A stretch of 64,000 bases of DNA, from contig JAYKKI010000074.1 of NCBI GenBank assembly GCA_039881145.1, positions 5,533,001 to 5,597,000 on the forward strand, given 5' to 3'. The notes beneath the pieces were generated by a model. That model saw only the letters and a list, made by a program, of their open reading frames with translations. It was not told where the DNA came from and searched no databases. This document shows positions 1 through 10,351 of the stretch, piece after piece (within the stretch, counting starts at the first letter, position 1; every line of letters starts with the position of its first letter). Both the position numbers and the translations under genes were made by a program. The stretch is from Druceiella hillmani (Eukaryota; Arthropoda; Insecta; Lepidoptera; Hepialidae).

Positions 1-354
1 GTAGCACTTACAGTTCGATACTTAATATTAAAAAAATTCATCCTTAAATGAGGTAATCAATTTATTACTATTTTTTTTATATGCTTCTATGTACATAGGA
101 ATACGGACAGAAACGGATATAATTACAACAAATATTTGAAAAAAAAAATTGTGCGTGTCAGCTCCGACGTACCATTGGAGTTTACTCCTTAATTACGATT
201 TTCTTGGAAGGTATACAATAAGTAATATTGTACATAAATATAAATATCATTATCATCTATCAATATATCTCTTACCGTTAAGGCAGCGTTCATAAGAAAC
301 GTATTCGCTCGACTATTTTTTCGTTGACTTACTAAAACTGGTCTCTATGATTTT
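1..354. other. AT-rich stretch, no gene seen
   Basis: No reading frame, repeat or GC island is recognisable here. The DNA is AT-rich with scattered short A and T runs. Confidence 0.6.
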
Positions 355-515
355 TTTAACGGGAAAATGTACAACTTATGTCCATCCTGAAGGTCCTTTC
401 TAAATATTGGTGAAAGAAGTTTTGAAATCGAATGTGTAGTTTCAGAGATTACTTCCTACAAGCTGTTACACTTTTTTTAATGCTCTGAACTTCCGATTTT
501 ACTCCTAATAAAACT
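355..515 (+). repeat. LINE-like 3' tail relic
   Basis: The text runs 'tgtccatcctgaaggtcc...', then 'gaaatcg...gtagtttcagagatta'. This has the layout of insect non-LTR retrotransposon 3' regions, in which a phrase equivalent to 'aaatcggttcagtagtttcggagatta' recurs in thousands of copies. No reverse transcriptase coding remains. Family assignment (RTE- or CR1-like) is from memory of the consensus layout and is uncertain. Confidence 0.45.
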
Positions 516-539
516 TCATACCGGGCGCTATATATGAAA

Positions 540-800
540 ATCGATTCTTAATAGACTTGTGTCAATCGCGATTGATCGAATCACTTTGATTCGATCGCGA
601 TCCGCTTGCGAGTGATCGGATCACTCTGATAAAAATGATTCGATCGCTTAGCACCTGTGACCCGCGACCTGCGACACGACTCAATGCTCGCGGCTCACAG
701 AACCCGATCAATCGCAAGCGATCGATGTGACGACCCGAAACCCGCGACCCGATCGATCTCTTTGTACTCTGTTTATGATCGATTCAATAAACCGTGGCTC
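540..800. repeat. CGATCG/ACCCG-rich repeat block, left half
   Basis: A CpG-rich block dense in GATCGATT, CGATCG and GACCCGCGACC-like words, unlike its AT-rich surroundings. It contains imperfect inverted copies of 'gattgatcgaatca'. A matching block in roughly opposite orientation lies at 1495-1640. The two may be the ends of one roughly 1.1 kb non-autonomous element, but I see no clean terminal repeat or target duplication. Confidence 0.45.
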
Positions 801-1494
801 GCGAACTACAGTTACTTCATAAGTTTTTGTGTTTGAATTTTGAATAGATTGTTGATTTTACATATCATATAATAAAATCAACAATTTTATTATAGATTCG
901 CGACACGTGGTTAGTTTTTGTGACGTGTTTTATAATTTATTTTGAATTATTTTTTGCATTTTGTTGGCGGTGTTTTATTAAACTTATAAGTTAATTTAAA
1001 AATTTTAAATTTAATTACATTGTTTATTGAGAAATGTATTTTTGTGATTTAGATTTAGGTTTATACGTGGTTAGCTATATTGTTATTTTGATTTTATTAA
1101 TTTTGTGAGTAGCTTCGTTGATTTTTTTATTTTATTCTGAATTTTGTTTTTTTTTTGCATGGGTTTGGTCACGATAATTATTCTATTGTATTAGTTAATT
1201 GATATAAACATTTTAATTTCTTCGTCACTTTATGCTTGTTTTATTGAAAAAAATCATGGCGCACCGTTTACTTGAACCGTACACTTTACGAAAATATAAG
1301 TGCGCACCGTACACTTTATGAAAATATAAATAACAATATAAAATCACCCCTTCATTCAATCGATGTTGCTAGAGCTTTATAGTCTGATATTAATGTATCA
1401 AAAATATCACATGGCTTACATTTATAAATAAATATGAAACGAGCAATTAAAACAAAGTTTAATTATTCAAAATGTTAAATAAGTTGTCATTATA
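801..1494. other. AT-rich interior between CGATCG blocks
   Basis: T-rich, low-complexity sequence with no reading frame. It contains a short tandem duplication of 'gcaccgt..acacttta.gaaaatata' at about 1260-1325. It may be the interior of the element bounded by the CGATCG-rich blocks. Confidence 0.4.
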
Positions 1495-1640
1495 CCCCCG
1501 CAACGGGTCGCGTCTTTGATCGATCGAATGTTTACACAGGATCGTTTAATCAGTAGGTCGTGATCGACTCAGGTCTCGCAACCCGATCGTTTAGACAGTG
1601 GGTTGCGATCGAGCCGGGTCGTCTAACTCAGCTCTAATTC
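1495..1640. repeat. CGATCG/ACCCG-rich repeat block, right half
   Basis: Contains GGGTCGCG, GATCGATCG, CAACCCGATCG and GATCGAGCCGGGTCG. These are the words found at 540-800, read largely on the opposite strand. The shared vocabulary and orientation suggest subterminal repeats of one element. Confidence 0.45.
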
Positions 1641-2412
1641 TTAAGGAAATAATGCAAACAAAAAATTTAATGAGTACTTTTAAGTCAAATTATAAAGATT
1701 ACCATGCCAGTAGATTACCAAGTATTAAGTTTGAAATAAAATAAAAATTTATAGTTTTGAAGAAAAACGCAAAAATTTGTTATTACCCCTTTTTATCTTC
1801 GAAAAATACGTACGTAAGAAAGTTTAGTGACCGACAAACTCATACCTTAAAGAGTATACCTCAATAAACAATAAAAATGACACTAATTTTGGGAATTTGT
1901 TAGTTATTTAGGCCCGTTTTTGTATAGTTTGGCTGCCCTACTAGTTTAAAAAGTGTTTACATTTTTTGTAACTCGTTTGTATTAAATTGTCAATCACCGA
2001 TGAATACGAACAATTCTTTAACATTTATCTATGTATATATGAATAATATTATATATACGAATAATTTTTTTATTGCGATATTCCAACAGAACCTTGGGTT
2101 TTTTTGTATGTGCGTACTTGTGTTGGAGCGTGCGTGCGACGAGCATGCGCGCGTGCATGTAAATATTTTTATGCCTGAAATATATAGAAACCAATTCTGA
2201 GTTTATTTTTTATTTTTGTTTGGATTACAAATAAGTAAGTATACAAAAGTTCCTTAGACTTAAGGCTACAAAAGTACCTTAGGGAATAAGAGTAAATAAT
2301 ATGATTGTATGAGTTAAAGATTTACCTCTTCCTCAAAAATAAAACGTTTCATCTAAACGATGTATATACCCAACCAGAAATGTTGTTCAGGTGAAAATAC
2401 AAAAATAGACTT
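1641..2412. other. AT-rich stretch, no gene seen
   Basis: A short frame at 2000-2200 is rich in Asn, Tyr and Ile, has no recognisable domain, and ends in a GCGTGCG/GCATGCGCGCG purine-pyrimidine run at about 2125-2160. I do not call it a gene. Confidence 0.5.
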
Positions 2413-2595
2413 ACCACAATAAAATTTCCTCATTTTTTTGAAGAGTAAAGCATAATTTTCTCTTCAAACCATGTTAAGAAGGAAAATTATGCTTTACTCT
2501 TCTTACATAAAATTGTTTCGCAGAAGTTAATTACAAATAAAAATATGGATAGAGCTTAAGTTATAAAGTATTTATATTCAGGGGATAAAAGTGAT
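2413..2595. repeat. Direct repeat A1 with inverted insert
   Basis: First copy of a direct repeat whose partner lies at 2635-2791. Both begin at 'acc(a/g)caataaaatttcct' and end at 'ataaaagtgat'. This copy has about 27 extra bases at roughly 2440-2467. They form a perfect 21 bp inverted repeat (2440-2460 with 2482-2502) with sequence common to both copies. Confidence 0.8.
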
Positions 2596-2634
2596 TATAT
2601 TAAATGTACAAAAAACTAATAACTTAAGATATGG

Positions 2635-2791
2635 TACCGCAATAAAATTTCCTCTTTTTTTAACCATGTTAAGAAGAGAAAATGATGCTTTACTCTTCTT
2701 ACATAAAATTGTTTCGCAGAAGTTAATTACAAATAAAAATATGGATAGAACTTAAGTTATAAAGTATTTATATTAAGAGGATAAAAGTGAT
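2635..2791. repeat. Direct repeat A2
   Basis: Second copy of the repeat at 2413-2595, nearly identical over the last 110 bases. It lacks the 27-base segment that creates the hairpin in the first copy. Confidence 0.8.
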
Positions 2792-3794
2792 ATGGATGAA
2801 GTAATGCGTAAATCTGAAAGTAGGAAAAGTATTTTGGGATAGCCATTTAGAAAGTGTGGGTTCATATTTGTTTGGAATGAATGGTTACACATTGGTAAAA
2901 TATGATATTGGCAGACGTTACAACAAGAAGGTTAGATAATATCAGTAATTATACGTCAATGAACTTAGTTATAGCATGCAAGATATCATCCCTGATTAGT
3001 TGCACATAATTTGAGGTAAAAGGTGAACGCAAATCGGAGTCTCATCTTAAATATTACGGTAAAGCATTATATTATTATAGAGGTAATTATTTTCCTTAAA
3101 TTGTAATGGAGTTCCCCCTTAGCGTATTTTTCCCTTTATGGCTTCAAACTCAAGGGCCAGGGTATGGTTAGAATTCTTATATACATTTATTGGTATTTTT
3201 TAACATTCATTAAGAAAAAATATTCATCAACAACTTAATTTTCATTATTAGTGTCTATTCATTTTGTTTATCCGTATAAGATTTTCTTATGGCAAATTGG
3301 TGGATTTTCGAACTTAGGACAAGCAAATACTTGGTAGATTTGAGAAGTACGAGTTAGGATATTTCTATAATTGTAATGTGCTAATTACCCTCATAGTAGA
3401 TGATCCGTCAGCGAATTATGGTATACAAGAATTGGAGTCATTGTAGGTGACGTCTGTATACACATCGGGGCGAGAAATATGCTTTTTATCAATCATATAA
3501 AGACAATACGAAAATGACTTCATAAAATATATCCGTTTACAAAATTTTGGCGCGAAGACGATTTTGGCTACTATGATAGACAAACAGTTGAACAAATAGA
3601 AGGAAATAAAAAGGATTATTACTTAAAAACATCTTAAGAACGATGAAATTTTATGTATAATTAATTAAATTCAAATGATTTTACTCTTCTTGAACATAGC
3701 TGATTCCGTTGTTGAATATTAATAAACAAACATGAAAATTTAAGCCGAAAGCAATAAATCGTTTCTCTATGTTTTTCTTAAGTCAAAACAGTTA
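2792..3794. other. AT-rich stretch, no gene seen
   Basis: No reading frame over 60 codons and no repeat recognised. The base composition is slightly less extreme than in neighbouring DNA. Confidence 0.5.
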
Positions 3795-4110
3795 ATTAGG
3801 TAACTGCACCCCGTTCTACGGTAATATCATTTTACAATCCGTACCACGCCCCCGCGTCGCTTTTCCAAACCGTCTACCACCCCCGCGACACCGCCCAAAC
3901 TACAACAATATTTCAGTAAAAGATCCCTTAATATAAATAGAGAATACGGAATAAGTATATGAGGCAGCCGGGTTAAATATGCATGAGCGGCTAGTGGCCC
4001 GCATAGGGGGCGCATCGATAGACCGCGCACGCACCAGCATTTACCCTACTCATAATTAAACAGCGGATGCCCAGTTCGGCAGCTCCGCGTGGTCACTTTT
4101 ACATGGCCAT
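3795..4110. promoter_or_regulatory. GC-enriched island, candidate regulatory
   Basis: GC-rich for this window, with CACGCCCCCGCG (Sp1/Egr/Klf-type GC box) near 3845, CACCCCCGCGACACCGCCC near 3880, and CATAATTAAA near 4049. A 67-codon minus frame (3827-4030) has no recognisable domain and is probably incidental. Function is inferred only from composition and motif density. Confidence 0.3.
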
Positions 4111-4673
4111 TAGTTATTTAGAAGCAATTTTCCACTTAAACATATACCCCGTCCTTTTGAGTGGACGTGCCTCTTTGCTTTATGAATTATGTATTGTAAA
4201 AGCGAGACGATAAGTTTTCAGCAACGTTTTAGATATTATCATATAACTGGCTAATTGGGGTGGTGGATTGGATAATTAGTTTGTAAAAGAAAATAGCCGC
4301 CGAAATATTTTTCTTACACAATATGGTCGCTACTCCATGAGATACTTCACGAAAACACCACGAGAACTGAAAAAAAATATCATTGAAAGCTGAGCATTAA
4401 CTTCCACGGGGCCGGATGAATACAGTTGTATGAATCGAAATTCAAATAAATTTATCTTTACATCATTATGTTAGTTGAAAAATTATTTGAAATCAAAATA
4501 ACCGTCGTGATCCAAGTAGTTTCTTCATGCGGAATTAGAGTAAAGTAGTCATAATTAAGTAACAGCTGATTTTCTCAAAAACTATGCAATATAGAAACTT
4601 GTACACATATGTTTTTTAAATATTTATGGAAGGGTTAAAGAGATAAGACATTTTTAAATTTGGAAAATATATA

Positions 4674-4723
4674 TTTTTTAGAATATCTTTATAATATATG
4701 CATCAAAAAGATATTCTAAAAAA
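4674..4723. repeat. 17 bp perfect inverted repeat
   Basis: Arms at 4674-4690 and 4707-4723 are perfect reverse complements (TTTTTTAGAATATCTTT and its complement), separated by 16 bases. No flanking target duplication seen. Confidence 0.75.
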
Positions 4724-5028
4724 ATTTACATTTCAATGATATTAATGCATCCTTCCCCCCTCATTTCCGAAACTACTCAACCAAAAACCCAAAAAAACAA
4801 GGTCGATCAAATGTAACTAGAAGATTACAGGAAAAAATAGCAAATGCACTATGTTTTTTTGTCTGTGAATTATATAGTAGACAATATATTTATGTTGTAA
4901 AAAATTAATATTTGTAAATAGTTTAATGAAATACTGTGTACACTTAAATGTTTTTAACCACCTCAATGTATAATGCGAGGTCTACTCATGCTTACATATT
5001 TTTTCATTATACGTTAATAATAATAATT

Positions 5029-5030
5029 AT

Positions 5031-5113
<83 letters not shown>
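5029..5113. repeat. (TA)n microsatellite
   Basis: About 85 bases of TA repeat with single TG interruptions. It directly abuts the direct repeat at 5114. Translation gives only Ile-Tyr runs. Confidence 0.95.
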
Positions 5114-5330
5114 GTATAAGAGTTCATCTAAACAATCACATACCGATATTTTAAAAAAATCTTGGTGGCTTAATTACTAATAAATATTAAATTTTTTTTC
5201 TCTAAAACTATAAAATAAAATTAATATGTAAACATTTTTCGACTTGGGCCTTAATAAGAAAGAAATAATTAATTTTTTCAATTATAAAGTATTTATTATT
5301 TTTAAAATGTTTTCAATAATGATTACGTTT
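5114..5330. repeat. Direct repeat B1
   Basis: Starts right after (TA)n with an 'AACAATCACAT' word and continues through 'attaatatgtaaacatttttcga' to 'ttacgttt'. The segment at 5877-6083 is the same sequence at roughly 80-85% identity by eye, and it too begins right after a (TA)n tract. This is a dispersed repeat that begins or inserts at TA arrays. No coding seen. Confidence 0.75.
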
Positions 5331-5857
5331 ATTAAAAAAAAAATATTACTATTGGTATTAAAGTTAAAAACTTGTTCATTAATAAAAATACTTTCAAATA
5401 AATTACATTATAGACAAATATAAACAATGAATGCAGATATTTTTTACAGAAAACTTATAAAATACTTAATTTATGACTACTTATAGGAATACCCAAATGG
5501 TACGAACGAAATAATATTGTTGTAACAAAACTATTTATCAGCAATAACTCAAAAACTTTTAACTTTTAAATGGAATAAGTCATATAAATATTACGTGCAA
5601 TTTTTTTTCAAGGTCGAACAAAGTCTACGTTAGGGTGGGAAGTTTCGTTAAAACGAGCTCCATGAGAAGTGTAATAAAGCCTTTTTATCTTTTTTAAATT
5701 GTAGGCTGACGATGCAGGAGTTCATCGCAGTTGTTAGTTTTGGAACAGTGTTGTTAACAAATCTATGTTGATATCCCTGATATCTAGGCATTTTTAGTTT
5801 TTCGCTAATATTTTAAATGTTCTGTAGTTAAAAGAAATTATACAAAATTTACGTTCA
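5331..5857. other. Spacer between B1 and B2
   Basis: AT-rich sequence without a reading frame. A slightly less AT-rich part lies at 5600-5780 ('aggtcgaac...gttaaaacgagctccatgag'). It could be the interior of an element with B1 and B2 as terminal direct repeats, but TG..CA LTR termini are not evident. Confidence 0.35.
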
Positions 5858-6083
5858 ATATATATATATATATATAAGCTTTTATTTGAACAATCACATT
5901 CGGATATTAAAAAGAAATCTTTGGTGGTTCAATTACTAACAAAAATTACATTTTTTTTCTCTCAAAAATGTAAAATAAAATTAATATGTAAACATTTTTC
6001 GATTTGGTTACAGAGAAATAATTTACTTTTGCAATTACAAAGTATTTATTATTTTTAAAATGTTTTTAACCACGCTTACGTTT
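5858..6083. repeat. (TA)n plus direct repeat B2
   Basis: A short (TA)9-type tract (5858-5876) followed by the second copy of the repeat at 5114-5330. The (TA)n junction is preserved in both copies. Confidence 0.75.
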
Positions 6084-6693
6084 AAACACTTTGAAATCAT
6101 GAACAGAACCATAATGTTTATTTTAGCGAAATAGTACTGGAACGCTCAATTTTCAAAGTCAGATAAGGTGTTTGCCGTATTGCGTTTAATTATAGCGTTG
6201 ACAGTGCAGCGTGGCGCCCGGTACATCTCAGGAAAAGATAAAATGAGAATTTCATCAGAAAAATTATTGATTATAATCGTTTTATTTCATACTCAAGCAC
6301 ATAAAAAATTCAGTTTTTAAGCTTGTCGGTTTAGTTGTTACATGGGTGTGATACGCATTTGGACAGACAAAAAAGACGGTCAGAATATAAACATTATGTT
6401 GTCATCTTCGTCACAGAACAGTTAAAATGTAAAATTGGTTTACATTGAATAATCATTTGGGCATGTCGTATACTGATCTTTATTATTTTACTGAAGAGGT
6501 TATTAAAAAAATCAAGTGTAAATGAAACATAACTTATGTTAGTTATGTACTAGTTGTTTCACAATTGCGTATTAGCAAATTTGCGTATGAAAGTCTTAAG
6601 TAAAGCATTACCGTTTTGTGTGCTGAAGCTCGTTAAAATGCTTAAGAACTCACCTAATTGTAGCTCTTCAGACACTAAAGTTAAGTGGCAATA

Positions 6694-6698
6694 TTATA

Positions 6699-6775
<77 letters not shown>
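6694..6775. repeat. (TA)n microsatellite
   Basis: About 80 bases of TA with one TG interruption near the start. The plus-strand frame through it encodes a Tyr-Ile tract and is an artefact. Confidence 0.95.
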
Positions 6776-6778
<3 letters not shown>

Positions 6779-8269
6779 CAGCGTAACGTCGTACATTAAT
6801 ATAAATTCGTAATGACATAAGATTTCGTAAGTGTTTGTAAGACTTTTAGGTCTAAAAATACATACCCATTCCCACTAATTTCATCCTAGGCGTGATTAAC
6901 AATTGTACACTTTACAAGGGGAAGTTGCTTTGGACTTGTTAATGTTATACGATAACTACATTGGAGATACCTAGTTATTGGGATCACTTCATTTTTCACT
7001 TACACTCCTATAAAACGTATTTGCGAGTAGGTCAGGATACATCTATCGTTTCACATCATGCAATTACAAACCAATTTTCTGCAACGTTTTCTTTAATGAA
7101 GGTCCTAATTCCTTTTTTATTTTTTGATCAATTTCGAAGTTTTTTTGCCCGATTAATAATGCTGTTGTGGTTTTTTTTCGGTGATTCACTATTTGTTGCC
7201 GTATTTTAGTACTGGTCATTTGTCTTTGATTAGTTCACATGATTTTTTTGTTTACCTAACCTATAAACTTGAAATCTCACACTTAGTTTCTCTTAGTTTC
7301 TAGGTCGCTATCAAAGGATTTTTCGAAATTCAACGAAGTGAAAATAGAAGTGAAAGATTTTATTGAAATTGTGAAATAATTAAAGTCTTTAAAGTTCCAT
7401 TCAGATATTAGATAGAAATAGAAAAAATCATATTTTTACCTCCTTGGATAATCATGACCTCCTTTTTCCAGGACGAATGCGGTTTATATAGATAGTATAC
7501 AATAAATAAAATATATTTTAGTTTTTTGTTCTAGACTTTAAATAACCAAGGAATAAAAACTTAATTCAAATTAACTTAACAGTTTTAAGTCGTTTATAAT
7601 AAAAAAGTGTGACCTTTCACAGTGAAAGAATTTTTATGATCTATTAAATATGTTTTTAATTAGCTCTTGCAGATATGCAATACATGAATGTTATTTCTTC
7701 ACTATATCAGGGTAGATAATCATTGTAATGTTTGTATTACAACTCCTTTATACATTATTTCATATTTCGTGAATTGGAAAAAAACTTGATAATTAAATGG
7801 AACGTATATCAAAATTGTTGTGTTAATACGTATAAGTTAATCTTTAGACTTTAAGAAGTGTGAAATTAGGCTTGTAATTTGGGCGACGTTGGCTTGTGAC
7901 TTGGATAGTACTTTAACTGAAATTTTCTTTTTTTAGTTCAGTCAAATAAAGCGAAACTCAGAATGGAAGCTAAAAATTCGCATAGGATTTTATTTTGACG
8001 TTCTAAATATGAGCTGAAAAGTTTCATAAGTTATCATGTTCGCTAATCGAGATATCAAAGTTCGAAAATCATTTTTTTGTATAATTCTACTTTATCTTTT
8101 ATTTATAAATATTTTTATAAAAAATTGCTTCTTTATAAAAATTATATGTATAAATAAGAAAGTAAATTTATGCAAATTATAAGTTGCTGAAATTAAATAA
8201 TTTAAATATGAAGCGAGTACAAAGATAAGTATTTGTCAGGTGTAGAATGCGATGTGATATACTGGAAAT
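6776..8269. other. AT-rich desert, no gene seen
   Basis: An 82-codon frame at 6961-7209 is Phe/Leu/His-rich with no recognisable family. Nothing else was found. Confidence 0.5.
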
Positions 8270-8590
8270 CCAGGCAGCGAAAACGGAATGAAATTGTTAC
8301 TCATGATATGCCCTTTTATACACTAAAAGCGCGGTCATGACCAGAGACGATGATACATAAAACTTGAGACGACGCACCGTGACAGACACGGACGGTCGTT
8401 GAGCGAGACAGGGTACTCAATAGAATTCCCGCGCCTCGCAACGCGGGATGAACAAAACGCGCGAGGCTGCAGTCATTGGTTCTTAATTAATTTCTGTTAT
8501 TTGGGAATGTCTTATGTTTTATTATTAGAGATTGTCTTCTGCGCATTACGATATATGATCACCGCCATTCGGTAGGTGAGGTAAATGCAG
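8270..8590. promoter_or_regulatory. GC-enriched island, candidate regulatory
   Basis: Less AT-rich than its surroundings, with GACGACGCACCGTGACAG, CCCGCGCCTCGCAACGCGGG (a short GC inverted repeat near 8430) and AACGCGCGAGG. It is followed by TTCTTAATTAATTTC, a homeodomain-type site. No reading frame. Regulatory function is inferred from composition. Confidence 0.3.
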
Positions 8591-10323
8591 CTACGAATGC
8601 AAGATTAGTAAGTTGTGTAGTAATAATAGTCTTCTAAAGTCTATATTTATCTATGATTTATATTATTTAAAAGTATTTTTTATTAATGAGCAAGTTTTCA
8701 ACTTTAATAATATCAGTAATATTTTTTTTATTTAATCAACTTTGCAAATTTTACTGTACATCTGACTGCGCAGTATACATAGCGTTGTCATACGAATGGA
8801 TGTAAGTTTCCCATTCTCCGCGTTATATCTCGAAAATGTTTAATCAAGCAACAAAATGCCTAGGATCAAACTCTCAATTTTTGTAAAACCCTATGACATA
8901 CATAGCATAAGAAGTAAGACTTTTGCAAAAAAACTAAACTTTTTACTTTTTTTTACTAGACTGTTATCGCATTTCGTCTTCCATAATTCATAATATTTAT
9001 TTCAACCACATTTGGAAGTACATTTCGCGTTTAAACGTTGAGATATCGAGTTAACACTGCTTGAGTATATTAAAGTGGCAGTAATTTTTTTTCAGTTTCC
9101 TCTCACAATTTGAGAGTTTTTAGTTTTCCAGCTACATTGAAGCGGGGATAATCCCCCTGTTAGTCTAGGCCCGTTTTTTACTTTCGGGCAATTTGAAGAA
9201 GTAACGTATCCCACCAAAATATTTATCGACCGAAACAGTCAACAATAAATATATTCGAAATTTTTAACCTTACCAAGTAAAACATATTTTCCATTTGATA
9301 TCCATGCATAAAGTTTAGCATTTTGCGAAAAAGTATATATAGCATACTTGTTGCGAAAAAATAATTACTTCTATAGTTCTAGTATTTTTGGGCCACTGCG
9401 ATTACGTCAAGTAAGTTAAAGATGGACTAAAATTTATATTTGTTCTTTAAATATTTATGAGCTATGTTCAGGCACTAATACAATATAATTTACATCTTTG
9501 CTTAAACAAAATTCAAGAATATTATAATAACTTGAAATCTGCGTTGTTCATTAATATTCTTCCCTTCTTGTTGATTCTGTAGACGGTAACGAGTTAAGTA
9601 AAGTGACTATAAAATATGAGTATGCGATACCTCGGACTTAGATTGCATTTTTTTTTCTCCATTTACCACCTCGGCTATATTTTCCAATATTGCAATTACT
9701 TCATTTTTTTCAAATTACACAAGACTATAACAAATGTACATAAATTATCTATATATGTTATAAAATAACCCTAATAACTTAAACTAGCGTGACCTGTGCG
9801 AAGTCTTCGCATTATAAATTATTCAACTCAATTTAATAAATCAAAATTGATTGCAGGTATTCAATTCATTTCTAATTTTGCACACTGCTTATTACGTTTT
9901 TATTCCATTATGAAGCTCAGATGACAGATCAAACAAATATTTTACTAAAATTGACATATAGAGGCGCAAGTATCAAAAGCATTGAGCTAAAGCGCCACTT
10001 TATTTATACGTGAGTGGATTTGAAATTAAACAAAAATTTTACCGACCGTCAATCATATTGACGTTGAGCCGTTAGATGGCAGCATTGCTGTTTTGTGTAT
10101 ATAATTTTAATAATTAATTAATTTGCAAAAACAATAGCAATAATAAATTTTTTAGTTGTGGATGCCAGTAGAGCAAGCAATTACCTATAAAATGATATAT
10201 AATTTATGTGGATTAGTTGTGAGGTTTTTTCTAAAAAGGGAGAGTAACATCTTAACTTTAGCGTATTAATATATATGATAATCCGTGTGAACTGAGTAAA
10301 ATGCACTTGATATATGAGAAATA
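8591..10323. other. AT-rich desert, no gene seen
   Basis: No frame over 60 codons. The part at 8760-9200 is less AT-rich and has the broken, phrase-like texture of an old transposon relic ('gttatatctcgaaaatg', 'gttgagatatcgag'). I cannot name a family. Confidence 0.45.
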
Positions 10324-10351
10324 GCTTCCAAATACAGCCGTATTTGGAAGC
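10324..10351. repeat. 12 bp perfect hairpin
   Basis: GCTTCCAAATAC (10324-10335) pairs perfectly with GTATTTGGAAGC (10340-10351) across a 4-base loop. A somewhat GC-richer stretch follows (10350-10560). Confidence 0.8.

Noticed and set aside
4948..5154. Open frame through (TA)n; likewise at 6554-6799, 12908-13385, 30192-30470, 44681-44878, 45143-45427 and 48108-48368
   Set aside because: The translations are Tyr-Ile runs from TA microsatellites. TA repeats have no stop in two frames, so such frames are expected.
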